Source of the DNA: Dictyophora rubrovolvata
Lineage: Eukaryota; Basidiomycota; Agaricomycetes; Phallales; Phallaceae
Assembly: GCA_029959195.1 (NCBI GenBank)
Contig: CP114124.1
Span: 2,303,102-2,367,101, forward strand
Reading direction: 5' to 3'
DNA length: 64,000 nucleotides
A program made the translations under genes and the position numbers. Position 1 is the first letter of the stretch; the number at the start of each line of letters is the position of its first letter. Under the pieces are notes generated by a model. It did no database searches. It saw only the letters and a list, made by a program, of their open reading frames with translations, and was not told the DNA's origin. Shown here one piece after another: positions 24,213 to 36,013 of this stretch.

Positions 24213-27200
24213 CTAAGTACTAGGAAGGAAAATTGTCAGCCCAGCAGCGGCAACTTTATCCGGCATTTGGCTGTTGAATAAGACTAGCACTTCTAATAGA
24301 CCCTGTCGAATCTCGTCGCCTAATTGATCTGGTCCGTCAGGGTTAAGGACATAGGCGAATACCGCCAAAAGCTGATCGACAAATGGAAGAAGCGCGGGAG
24401 AATTTGTATGGATTAGGTGGAAGAACATGCGGAATAAAGGCCGATTTTCAAGGTGATCATGCTTCAATGGTAGGGCCGACAAGATAACGTGCAATACCTG
24501 CAAAAGAGAAAATCAAACATTACTTTGAGAATGCGAGCGAGAGATTTACCTGGTCGAGAGGTACCGCGGAAGTATTTTTCAAAATCATACGCGAGACGGC
24601 GCCTGTAGCATTGTCTCGGGCATTGAAGCGTGCTGACGGAGATCCCTCCGCGACGTCGAAGAGGGGGCGTAAGGCGCTCAACAAGTTCATGTATTGCGAT
24701 GAAAGATCGGCCTCTGAGTTTTCAACAAGCATCCCTGTAGCGAATGCACCATTGCTTTGTACTTGATGATCTGAATCAGAAAGCGCGGAAAAGAGCATGT
24801 TAAGGATAGGCTATACCGACATTAATCAGAGATAATGCGATTACAAGAAGTCGACGGGACAAACCTCAGTAAACGGTGTAATGGCACTCTTCATTCCGCC
24901 TATGATTTCACCAATACATCCAACTGTTGAAGAGCGATCACTAATGGATCTGTTTTTACCCTAAAGGAGTGGGAAAAGAATAAGTACATAGTATCAATCA
25001 ATATCAAGGAGCATGATGGCGTACGTAGTACTTAGCAATCATTGGGAAAAACTTCTTGAATGGCTCTGTGAATTGTTCACCCAAAACGCTAGCAAGAGCA
25101 GCCACCACATCAGCTGCAGCACTGATAAGCATAGAGTCTTCTTCAGCTTGATCCTCTGGTTGGTCATCTGTTTCTTCTTGATCCGGATCCATTTGGCACA
25201 CGGCCTTTTGTTCTAACACAGTGGTAACCAATTCGAATATTTGATCAAGGTCTAGAGCAGCGTTTAGTGCATATTCTAAATTGAACAACACGATACCCTA
25301 CAAGGCTCAACAAGGGCGGGTCCCATTTCGTTGATAGTTTCAGCCAAACCGACGAAGAGTGTGGAAGCAGACGCTCTAAATACAAGATATTAGTATTGCA
25401 GCTACCAATAGTGATGTTAAGTGAGATGCAATAAAAGTCAGATATATATCGCATTCGTCTCATATGTCCATAGGACACTCGAAGTGAGCTGAGTTATACG
25501 AGTTATCTCATCATAAAGGGCGAAGGCTACGAAAGAAATTAAGAAATAAGCAAAGCAATACGTACTTCTCATCTTCTTCGTTAGCTGCTTCAAAAATCTT
25601 TGGGAATATGTGGCGGACCAATTCGATTACTTTGTCGTGAAGAGGTACCTTCTAAATAAGACATCAGCCATGATCGGTTTAAGAACCGGTGTTACATACC
25701 GCAGGCAGACCAGCAACCCAATCGGAGGGCTCCGAAAGTTGATAGAATACCTGGCAGATTGAAAACAAGGAATCGTAGGCCGCTTTCCGTACCCCATCAC
25801 TGTAGTGTTGAACAAGACTCAGAAGTTCGAGCACGACGCTCTCGACATAAGGAAGGAACTGGTCGCGAGTTGCGACACAGATAGAGCCAACAGCACTGGC
25901 CGCATTTTGTTTTTCGATGCAAATTGCAGAAGAGGTTTTGAATAGTTCATCTACATCAAGATCGAGGGTGTCAGATACTGGGATGGCATTTGACGACGTC
26001 TCTCCGCTGAAAGATTGATCTGGGCTGGCTGTTTGAGAAGGTTAGACGAGGTTAGGCCGATCCTAAAATTGACCACGTACAAGACTCATCGAGCGCGTTT
26101 TCATCTTGCTGAAGGCTTTTAATGATGGCAGGTATGACTTGAGGAAGATATTGAGAAAACTCATCGCCGAAGACATCCGCCATGATGTCAAACGTTATGA
26201 AGCTGCATTCGGATAATCTAGGATTCCCTGCCTGCAAGAAAGCAAAGGCTTGGCCCATGAGGTCGGGAAAGAATTGTCTGAAGGTGTCCTTGCCAACAGC
26301 TTGAGCGAACGTCCCAACAGTGTCCATAGTAATGCCTTTCAGTTCGACTTCCTCGGCGGAGTCTCCAAGTAATAAGAAACGTCGGATCTTCATAACAGTT
26401 GTCTCGAAATATGGGATGAATCGCTCCTTTCCGGAATGGGCGGCACTCCCGATAGCACCCATAATAACAGCTTGAATGTCAATAGGTGATGTATCCAGTA
26501 ACGTCACAAGACGTTCCATGATAGGATTCAGGTAAGGGTCTACATCGTTTGGCAAGATCTCGAGCATACTGTCCAGAGCAATACAAGCATACTTCTGGGT
26601 CGAGGGATCATTGAGAAGTTCAAGGATCGCAGGCATTAGAACAGCATGACGTGAGGAACAATCGTCTTCACAATGCTCGCAGAGACACCCAATGGCGGTA
26701 CAAGCGGCTTTGCGTACATCAACGTCGCCGTCGGCAAGACCACGGTCAATGACGGCCCAAACACCTGCAATGTTTTGAGAGAGATATTCGGCAATTCCTT
26801 CGACACAGGTGCCGAGCATCATCAAAGCAGCACGGCGATGACCTGCATTGGAGGAAACCATGTATCGCTCAAGGAGGGCTTGCACGGGTGGGTAGACTTG
26901 AGAGGCAGGTAGTGACAATGCCAAAACATCCATAACCCGGAGAGCACTCTGGAAAGCCAGTTTAGTTATTATTCTATTCAAAGCTAGAGTTGAATCATAT
27001 CTTACTCTTGAAGGCGATTCATCGTCCGGATCTTCAGGGACAGGTTCTGCCGCAATGGGTAGAAGTGCATCAAGAATTGGGCCGGCGAGATTGTTACTCT
27101 GGATTTTGGTACGTTTGCTAGAAAAGGGTAAGGAAGAGCTTTGGATTCCACCAAGAAGCGGCATACTATTTGACAGTCCAATTAAGGGCATTAAGGGTCA

Positions 27201-28408
27201 TGTTACGTATTTCTTCTTGTAATGCTATATTTGAAGCATATTGGAGAAGGAAATGAACCAACTGAGGAACGTGTTTTGATAGAAGAGGCGCTTCCTACAG
27301 AGCATTAGTTACGGCAAACATCAACAATGAATGCAAGCATACTAGAATTAATAGTGTATCAAAGATATCGAAAATATCCCTTGCACCCTTTTCATCTCCG
27401 GCCTCCATAACTTGTCCGAGAACATTCATCATACTTGGCAAGACTTCTTGATATTGTTTCTAAACCAGATGATTATCAGAAATAAGCCATCACGTGAGTT
27501 AAGGTACATACTACTGCATTTTTCTCGTCGATGTCAATATATTCAGCTAACAAACCAAGGGCTCTAGAAATTAAAGATTACCCCCGATTGTCGCATTAAA
27601 GGTTTAGGTTCATACCTAACAGAGATAACCCGGACTTCTAATGAGTCGTTGTCATGGGCAAGGGCGCTGAAGAGTTTGAAGAAGTCAGGAAGTTGTGGTT
27701 GAAGGTCAGGTCCAGCTTTTTCAAGGATTGCACATAAAATGAACGATCCAGTTTCACGTTGAGAAGCCACATTAGACGTTGCGGCCTGGGTTAGGGATGG
27801 TAATAGGGTCGGCCAGGTTCCGACAGGGAACTCGATCTCAGCGATGGCAGCGATGACACGTGCAGCTGCATGGCGGACAAGCTTACTGCAAGGTATTAGA
27901 TGCGGTTGAAACGAGCTGCAAATATAGTGCCGTACTTTTGTTCATTGAAGGTCAGTTCGAGGATTTTATCTTTAATGGTCTGGCGAGTATCAGCTGGGAC
28001 AGATTCCCAAAGCGAATTTTGACCGGGAGCTGTGCGTTTTCGTAGCTCAACTGCTGCTAATTGACGAATCTACATGAGATGGCGAAAAAAAATGAGAATA
28101 CTGCCTGATAAGGGAAAGGGTGTACTTGCGTTGATGTGAGGCGAAGTAGCAATTATCTCGAAAAGGGCAGGGATACAGCGACTATCACGATAGTAATCCC
28201 GTGAAAGAGTGGCAGTAGCCTGAGTTAGAAGATATTCAATTCTCGGGAAACGTAAGATCGCGTGAAGTATCGAACATACAGCTTTTATGACATTTGTATC
28301 AGGTGCTGTTGTTTGTTGCAAAAGACCATGCAAATTTTGAACGAAAGAAGGCTAAAGGATGTTTTTTTAAATGGTCATGATTCAGCAATCATTGAAACGT
28401 ACATCCAT
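24213..28408 (-). CDS. KAP123: Importin-beta karyopherin, KAP123/importin-4-like
   Basis: This is a HEAT-repeat nuclear import receptor that binds RanGTP and carries ribosomal proteins and histones into the nucleus. The start is the ATG at 28408 in a 6-base first exon (28408-28403). This splices to 28351-28280 (PSFVQNLHGLLQQTT), then to SRDYYRDSRCIPALFEI and IRQLAAVELRKR, the importin N-terminal domain. HEAT repeats follow: KLVRHAAARVIAAIAEIEFP, AGHRRAALMMLGTCVEGIAE, VRKAACTAIGCLCEHCEDD, QKYACIALDSMLE. The C-terminus (GAVSRMILKNTSAVPLDQV, then HLENRPLFRMFFHL) matches yeast Kap123 as I remember it. The intron at 28070-28129 has a GC donor (AAC|GCAAGT). Most introns are 50-65 bases. Other importins (Kap121) share the fold, but the C-terminal match favours Kap123. 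Confidence 0.9.
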
Positions 28409-28811
28409 AAGGTGAAGAAGAAAGGGAGATGGTCGTGGTACGAGCGTAAGGAACCAAAATAAAATTTTTGAGCGGAATTTTACTTGTTCACGCTTCCTAA
28501 TAAATGGCGCACTCAGTTAATGCTCTTACATAAGCACATCGAACTACGTAGTACGTACGATAGAAAGCAAACTTCTACTGAAAAAATATCGAGACTCCAG
28601 TGTCTATTCCTGTCGACCAATTTACCAAATTTGAAGGTATTTACTGTACATAGTGAATACGTAACCAATAAGGTATAAAGCGTGATTAGAAAACAAGAAG
28701 TGGGCCGCGGCTATATCCTTAAGTACATCGGACGACTATGAGTTCTACCTTGGTTAATTATTAGAGCGAAGGGTAAAAAAACAATGATTTTGTTTTGTTG
28801 AACATAGACAA
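28409..28811. other. Intergenic, karyopherin 5' side and DHODH 3' side
   Basis: About 400 bases between two minus-strand genes, acting as promoter for the karyopherin gene. Nothing else seen. Confidence 0.5.
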
Positions 28812-30495
28812 TCATGGAATAACTCCGGGAGGAGGAATAACTTGAAGTGGTGCGTCGATACGACCTGCCTTTCGCAAGCTTTCTGATTCACCTATGGCTG
28901 CCATAGCCTGTCCAGAATTTTGTTGTATATCGTCGCCAGCAGGAAAATATCTAACCTCAACTTCGGTTAATCGCTTTTTTAAACTTTCAGCCTCCCGAAT
29001 GAGAGCCTGAATATCGGACGATGAGCCGGTAGTAGTCGTGACCAGTTGCGAGGGAGATTTCCATGACAAACGACTAATTGCCTGGCAGGATACATCGACC
29101 CACGTTGTATTCAAACGCCTGAGTTCATCGGTCAACTCATCTTTGATCCTTCTGACAGTTCCGACGCCACCGTATCCAAATGAAGTATATACTTGCACGG
29201 CAGAGGCACCCGCACGAGCAAACTCTAATGCATCAGCACCAGAGGAAACCCCACCCGCACCAATAATGGGTATGGAGGACGGCAGTTCAGAACGCAATAT
29301 AGAAAGGGCTTTCAATGATAAAGACTTCAGCGGCGAACCAGATAAGCCTCCTATCTCGTCCTTGTGTTCTATCAAGAAAAGAGCAAGCGTTCGAAACTAA
29401 TCAAGCATGTCGTGAAAACAATAACTTACCTGATAATAAAGTATCGGGTCGCGATATCGTTGTATTACTAACAATGACACCATCTACCCCACTGTTCCGT
29501 ACGACCTCGCCTAAATCGCGTATAGCTTCTTCCGTCAAGTCTGGAGCAATCTTGAGCACCAACCTCGCTCTGTGTCCTGTACTTTGGGCAGTGAAATCTC
29601 GTTCTTGCTTTGCACACCGAAGTAATTGCTCAAGTAAGCCTCGTCCTTGCAATGATCTCAGCCCAGGAGTATTCGGTGATGAGACGTTGATGACAAGGAC
29701 CGGTACTAGAGGCGCAAATACACGTATTCCTGTTAGGAAGTCGGATATAGAGTCCGGAGGGGAGTTTTTGTTTTTGCCTAAGTTAACAGATAAGAGCTGA
29801 GTCGAGTCCGCATCGGGATGTTTTTGATTGTGGGCGGCCAGGCGGGACGCAAGGAACGTGTGGCCTTTAGAAGGGAAACCATAACGATTGACCACAGCCT
29901 TATCATCTGGAAGATGGAACACCCGAGGTTGGGGATTCCCTGGCTATGTAAATTTAAACTATAGTCACATTCGGGAGATAGACCAACGCACCTGCGGCTT
30001 CGGTGTAACGCTTCCTACTTCAACCCACCCGAAACCGAGGCTGAATAGGCCGTCTATGACCTCCCCGTCTTTATCAAATCCAGCGGCCAGCCCAATTGGA
30101 TTCGATAGTTGATTCCCCCAAAGCTACAAGAAGAATAAGTAAAAGAGAAAGATAGAGTTTAGCCAGTCACTCACCTCAAGAGCGAGTCGTTCATCGTCCA
30201 CACCACGGTCTTGAGGAGCCCAGCCGGAACGTAAAATTTTGATCGCTAGCTTGTGTGAAGTTTCCGCATCGACAACATTTCTCAATATCGGCGTAAAGAA
30301 ATAACGATGAATAGCAGAGCGCGAATCGAAGTAGTAAACAAGGAATAATGTGCCCCCAGCTACCAGAGCAGCCGCAGATCCAAACCGCAGAACTGGAGAT
30401 GATTTTGAGCTTGAAAAGAATATGGACCGAGTACTAGGAGGAGTAAGATTTGTTCGCGCTTTGACGAATAGTCTGGACGAGAGACGGAAGCTCAT
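28812..30495 (-). CDS. DHODH: Dihydroorotate dehydrogenase, class 2, mitochondrial
   Basis: This catalyses the fourth step of pyrimidine synthesis, dihydroorotate to orotate with FMN and ubiquinone at the inner mitochondrial membrane. Exons 30495-30175, 30123-29992, 29943-29430 and 29368-28812 give 507 residues. The N-terminus is a basic, Ser-rich presequence followed by a membrane segment ([16 protein letters not shown]), as expected for class 2. Signature blocks are [53 protein letters not shown] (class 2 active-site Ser), [26 protein letters not shown] and [15 protein letters not shown]. After the usual end ([14 protein letters not shown]) about 110 extra residues follow, including a short predicted coiled segment ([20 protein letters not shown]), ending PPPGVIP. 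The extension is open and in frame in the last exon, so it looks genuine. Its purpose is unknown. Confidence 0.95.
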
Positions 30496-30831
30496 GAAAG
30501 CGAGGGTTGCTGAGTCATCAAGTTACTCGGAAGGTTGCTTACTAAGATTTATTGGCCATTTCTAGTATCTACTAATCGAACTATCTACGAGGCCGGGGGC
30601 ATCGCGTCTAAGAAATAACATTATGGAATTTGTTTCATCAAGAAGAAACGTGACACCAGTACTAGTAGGACTCATCATTGGAAGGCAGGATGTGTTGATG
30701 CTACCCACGGGATGCTATGATTTTTATGTTTGCGTTACCTACCAAGTTTTAACTTGTTAATTGTTTACAGGATGCACATTGTATTCAACACGAGCCAAGT
30801 ACATTGAATTCAATTACGTGGACGGAAATAT

Positions 30832-32086
30832 TTACAACTTTGCACCAGTACATTCATTCAAAAATGATTCAAGAACACCAATCCAAACTTCCATATCGAA
30901 GTACTCAAACCAAAGATGCCCGAAATTATAACTAGGAGCCTGGCCCCGTTTCGACCCTATGGTCACCAGCTGTGCATGGGGACACGCTCGCAAAATCTCT
31001 TCAGCAGAGTTGAATGAAGCAGAGTGGTCGTCCGTGCCATGAATGACCAGAATCTTTATGGATGGGTCTGTATACTTCAGTTCATCCACGAAAGTGAATT
31101 TAGATAGCTGAAAAAGGACCCGGATCTCGTTAGCTGAAAGTGTCGGCGAGTAGTATGGCTTACAGTTCTACGCTGCTCCACTTTGATGATCATTTAATAG
31201 CCGTAACACATCCGAAATGACTAGACCTACAAATAATGTCGAAAGGACTGTAGTTGGTTATTGAATTGTCATAGTAGACTTAACTCGAATGCTTACGGGT
31301 TGATTACAACATTGTCCTTCAATACCTTGAGTCGCACCTTATTTTCAGGCGCGGCGATCCATTTTGGACTGAGGGACAACTCCAACATTTCGCTGAGATA
31401 TGATTTTATCTGATTTTCTGACGAAAATTCGTGTCCATCGTTACCGACGTTCGCTGTTAACAATCGTTTCCTGTAATCTTTCATTGGAACAGAGGATGCA
31501 TACGTTGCAGTGAGTAAGGCATGATGAATACGGAAAGGTAATTCATAGGGATTGGTGGGATGCCTGTGAAAAAGCAAGATCTGTTGCAAAAGTACGCATG
31601 TTCTGGTGTAAACTGGCGTCACTGGGGCTTGCTTCAATTTTCCTACCACCCATAGAATACCCTAGAACATCGATATCCGTCCATCCAAGCCTTTCTATGA
31701 GGGTAACATCTCTCGCTAATAATTCAATGCTGAACCTGTCACGAGCCTTGGGGGTAGAGTGCGTCGATAAGCCCATTCCCCTTAAGAAAACCGATTGGTC
31801 ATAATGGAAAGTATTCTATAAAAAAAAAGAAAGACGGACCTATGGTCAAATGTCAAGACTTGGAAAAAAATTTTGTTTCAGTTCAAAAAATTCAGAGTAA
31901 CAAGGTTTTACCAGTCCGTTTTGTGCTGAAATGAGGCAATAGCCGGGACCAATCGACTTGGGTGCAGGCCGCGCCCACGATGAGAACAAGCGGCAGAGCC
32001 TGTTTCTTGACCAGACGTTCTCTCCCGTGTACAGTGTAAGCGAGTTTGGCACCATCTGCCAAAATCAAATATTCGGGCTTGAACAT
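30832..32086 (-). CDS. Alpha/beta-hydrolase, paralogue A
   Basis: This is an intracellular alpha/beta-hydrolase, one of three paralogues here (others at 34457 and 55533). The start at 32086 (MFKPEYLILADGAKLAYTV) aligns with the other two; an in-frame ATG at 32170 would add a non-conserved leader. Blocks in order are LPLVLIVGAACTQVDWSRLL, a tiny exon VLTFDHR, GMGLSTHST, the nucleophile elbow VLGYSMGG, FRIHHALLTATYAS, SPKWIAAPENK, the acid region ILVIHGTDDH and the catalytic His in FGHLWFEYFD. After the elbow, the intron acceptor used by paralogues B and C is not present. The only frame-preserving acceptor I see leaves a 34-base intron, below the usual minimum. So this copy may use an ultra-short intron or may be failing. 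Substrate unknown. Confidence 0.78.
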
Positions 32087-32701
32087 TGAACTATTGTGTG
32101 GCCTGGAGTTACACTTGTGCTTATTTATACCCCCACGCACCACCTGAATGAATGCGACAGCTTGACTCATTCATGCGCTATATGATACATGGTGTAAGGG
32201 TCGGTGCCCGTGTGTAGCGAGACGACGTCACCATTCGTTTGTCGTCCTTGAGGTATTTTTAGCTCCTTTGTGCGCATTCGCGCACTTCCATCTTCCTTTA
32301 TTTATCCCTCCTTTATGTTCCTTCCTTTATGCTCGTTTTCTTTGTCTGTAGTACATTCACTTTTATTCTATAAAAGTCTCATGTACATACAGAGTTTCAT
32401 TGTAGATCTATCTGATATTTATTTTATATCCTCTGCCACTTTCCTCGTGCGACGTTCGCGCAGGTTTACAATGGTGAGTTTGACGTGTCCGACAGATCTT
32501 CTTTGAATTAATCCAATACGAATTTCCAGGCTTTCAGCCTCAGTTTAAATCGATGTCTTCGTTGTATATCATGGTCAACATACTCAATTTATTTGGACAC
32601 GTGCCTGACCGGGATGAAAATTTTTTTAAAAAAAGCTTTTATAACGGCAAACACATTTTATTGTTACAAATTAGATTTCCGAGCGGTCTTTATTCGATTT
32701 G
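32087..32701. other. Intergenic with pyrimidine-rich tract
   Basis: The stretch 32270-32460 is strongly C/T-rich and leads to an ATG at 32469 followed at once by GTGAGT, a start-codon-then-intron layout. The possible continuation is weak and is discussed as a finding. Nothing else is supported. Confidence 0.4.
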
Positions 32702-33685
32702 TTATTCGATGGAAAGGCTGTAAGAACTTGTTGTCAATGTAGCATTGCCGCTCGTCGCTTCCGTGCCAGCCTGTGCAGTAACGAGATACTGAGAAGACGA
32801 AACGCCCTCATGTTGAACCAAGTACTGTGGGTGTTGTCAGTTGCATAAATCAGGAATATAAGAATTCAAATAAGACATGCCTGGAAGAATGGGAATATAT
32901 CGGCATTAAAGCTTGTTACTGTTCCAGAAGTAGGCAGGAATGAAAACACATTGTTCGCGCCATTGGAACCGCTGTACAAATTCCATGTGTGTCCCCCCAA
33001 GCTGATACTAGATGCAACGGGGACAGGTTGTCCGTTTGAACCGTACTGCGCCGAAATGGGTCCTGCATTGAAGTTCGCAAGCCAAATCATAATTTCGTTG
33101 ACGTTTGAGCCTCCTGGAGAGTTAGACGTGAACATGTCAAACGCTACGTCAGCCACAATTGATGTGGATGAAATGGACCAGTCCCAAACAGCCTTTTTCG
33201 TAGTGAGCCAGATACGCATTAGCAAATGCCAAAAAGAGTGGTTAAACGTACAGGCATCTTCTTGATTGCACTGAGTTGTTTGTTGATGCCTGTGTTGAGT
33301 TGTATGTTAGTGAAGCTCTTCACACCGGTTCCGCCAACCCAGTCAGAAGTAACCTAAAGAAACAATTGTGTAATCCTTAAATAATAATACGAGAGATTGT
33401 GCAGGTTTATCTGACCTTCCAGGATACGGTATTCCCATTAAGACTGACAATTTGGGCACAATCCGTACCAGATGTCGCACCAGAAGCACCCCACTGATCG
33501 AGGAGAAGCGAGTAATTGCCAGTCGTGACGGTATCCCATTGGCCACAGTGCTGGATCGTTTAGTGTGTTGTTATGAGAACAAAAAAAATACTGACCAAGG
33601 AAGTGTCGATATTTTGTTTGATTGGAGATGATCTAACTAGTCTGAGCACGAGGGGGAAAAGGCCAAGAATAGCAAATATCTTCAT
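32702..33685 (-). CDS. GH12 endoglucanase / xyloglucanase
   Basis: This secreted glycoside hydrolase family 12 enzyme cleaves beta-1,4-glucan or xyloglucan with retention. Exons 33685-33596, 33550-33416, 33353-33252, 33192-32881 and 32824-32702 give 253 residues. The signal peptide is MKIFAILGLFPLVLRLVRSS. Family blocks are HCGQWDTVTTGNYSLLLDQW, SGTDCAQIVSLNGN, VKSFTNIQL, WDWSISS, AFDMFTSNSPGG, the nucleophile Glu in NEIMIWLANF, GPISAQYG, GHTWNLYSGSNG and a C-terminal QYLVTAQAGTEATSG with the second catalytic Glu in GTE. Size and order are standard. The last intron (32825-32880) must start with GC (CAG|GCATGT) to join FFQ to YLVQHEG. It sits between two hydrolase paralogues, with no evidence that they act together. 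Confidence 0.94.
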
Positions 33686-34456
33686 AGCTGCTGAAGTGTT
33701 GTGATGAAGGGGTCTGAGTTCAGAAATAAAGGTCTTATTTAAACATGAGAGTCATTTCCGAGATTTCAACTGGAATCTGCTAAATTCATCTTGGTATTCG
33801 AATAAAAGCCTCGTGACCTCACTAGCAGTCTGCTCGCGTAACTTCTCGAACATGAAGTCTAACCTATGAAGAGCATTCATGTTGTTTTGTGTGGAGCGAA
33901 GAAATGAAAATAGCATACATCGATTGTGGCGCAGTTATGACAAACATTATAACTGGAACGTCTAGTTTCGGAACCAGTAGTCACGTATAAAGTCAAGATT
34001 AGCCTATTTCGCGGTGAATCATCATACAACGTGGCGCCATGCAATTTGGATGATTTGATGTTGTCGTTTCCGAAATTTTATGTTTGACGTATTTAATATC
34101 GAAAATTGACCGCGATCCACTAAAGTGACGGAACAGTGGCCAAAAGGCTGCCGGCGAACTTGAAGGAGTCAAAGAGAAAGTTGCGATCCATGCTTACGTA
34201 ATGTGGTTACCGTCTTGCTGTCCTCAAGTTGTCTGATATCTCTTCCAAGGTTCAATTTTTTCAATTTTATTTCAGACCCTTACCTTTGGTGGTCTTTGCG
34301 CTAAAAGTGATGGAATCTGCGGTGGCCCCGTACGGCGTAGACTCTAGAGACTGAGAATTGTCATCACGTGGTTACGGATTGTCGTCGCCGAAGGCAGTTC
34401 TAAAGAGACGAGTCCTTATTCGCATCTCTGACAGCTTCCAACAGATCAAACTGATC
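33686..34456. other. Divergent promoter region, GH12 and hydrolase B
   Basis: About 770 bases between two start codons. No gene or repeat is supported. Confidence 0.5.
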
Positions 34457-35728
34457 ATGTCTACGCAGAGGTACTTCGACCTATCAGATGGCGCGAAACT
34501 TGCCTATGATATTTATGAGGAGGAGCATCTAAATAACAAAGAGACCAAAACCCGTCCACTTGTCCTTTTCGGCGGTGTTGCTAGTACCAAAGATGATTGG
34601 GCGCGATTACTACCCCATCTTAGTAAAACACGAACTGGTATATTTGTTTGTTTGGTCTTTGTCACACATTGAATAGCTGACGAATTAATCGTCATTTGTA
34701 TCAGTTTTGACGTTTGATTATAGGTTCTCAATTAATTGTTATTATCCAGTTTCAAGTTATGAGTCTAACACATTTTAGAGGAATCGGGTTATCTACATTT
34801 TCTACTCCTGAGAAAGCTGATAAATTCGATATTGAATCATTAGCCCGGGACGCGGTTGCTCTCATCGAGAGTTTTAAATGGCCAGAAGTCGATATCGTAG
34901 CGCTTTCTATGGGTGGTATGTTTGATCAAAAATAGACTTCAACTTCTCTAAATCCAAAGTAGGCACAGTCCTGCAACAGATGTTACTTTCTCATGTGCAT
35001 CCTACTGCTCCTTCCCAATTGCCTTTTCGCATTCGCCATGCAGTTCTTTCCGCAACCTTTGCATCCCCCATTCCTCCGGAGTATCACCCGAAACCTCTTC
35101 CCAAGGCGACTGGAGTCGGCAATAGCTCAGGCACGGGGCCTGAGGATCCTGTCCGGCCGCTCCTTGAAGCTTCTTTAGGACCTAAATGGATCGCCGCACC
35201 GGAAAATCAGGAAAGGTTCAAGGTGTGGCTAGAGAATTCTCTTAAGAATAGGTATGTTTTAGAAATGCATCCTCATGTTACTTGTGTATAATCAAGAAAC
35301 GAAATATTAGACCCTTCCCGACCGTGAGTGAGTATTCTTTATCTTTATCTTTTCTTGGTTTTAAATGACCCTGGAAATTATTCACCAGTGAGACAGCGCA
35401 AAATGGTAAGTTATCTTCTCGATCACCTAAGAATTATTGTGCACGCACGATCTAACGAATTCTATCCTTTCAGATCGCTAAATTCTCTTTTGTTGACAAC
35501 CTGGCGGCCATTGAGTTAAACACAGAAGTCCTCGTGATTCATGGGGTGGACGATGTTGTTGTTCCGTTTTGTATGGCGGAAGAAATTCTTCGGGCATGCC
35601 CACAGGCGCGACTTGTATCTATAGGCTCCAAGCGAGGTCAGGTTCCTAGTTATTCATTTGGACATCTCTGGTACGAGTACTTTGATGTGGATGTTTGGGT
35701 TGGAGTTCTGGACGTCTTCTGCGGGTGA
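34457..35728 (+). CDS. Alpha/beta-hydrolase, paralogue B
   Basis: This is the second copy of the three-member hydrolase family. Seven exons (34457-34637, 34705-34723, 34779-34915, 34963-35251, 35311-35327, 35389-35405, 35474-35728) give 304 residues. Three exons are only 17-19 bases long, yet each keeps the frame and rebuilds the family sequence (VLTFDYRGIGLST; PTVMRQRKMIAKFSF). The N-terminus is STQRYFDLSDGAKLAYDI. The nucleophile elbow reads VALSMGG: the first Gly of GxSxG is Ala here, unlike GYSMGG and GISMGG in the paralogues. The Asp region is VLVIHGVDDVVVPF and the His is in FGHLWYEYFD. No signal peptide, so probably cytosolic. An activity cannot be named; the Gly-to-Ala change is tolerated in some alpha/beta-hydrolases. 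Confidence 0.88.
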
Positions 35729-36013
35729 ATCACAGCTTTTTGTACTTCCGACTAACTTATTTAATGGACTGTAGACTATCAATGCAATTGATTTCTAAAT
35801 TTTGAAACTTTGTGCTCATACAATCCATGAATTGTTTCCTGGTGGTGGCCCAAAGATATTATGCGGTGTACGTACTGAATCAGTCCCGTTAGTTTAAATT
35901 GACAAATACCCAGCCAAAGCTTTCTGAATAATTCGTCAAAAGTTTCATTGATAAAACTACTTCTACAGGCTCCTACGAGTGCATATATTCTCATACATAT
36001 GTATAATTTCATT

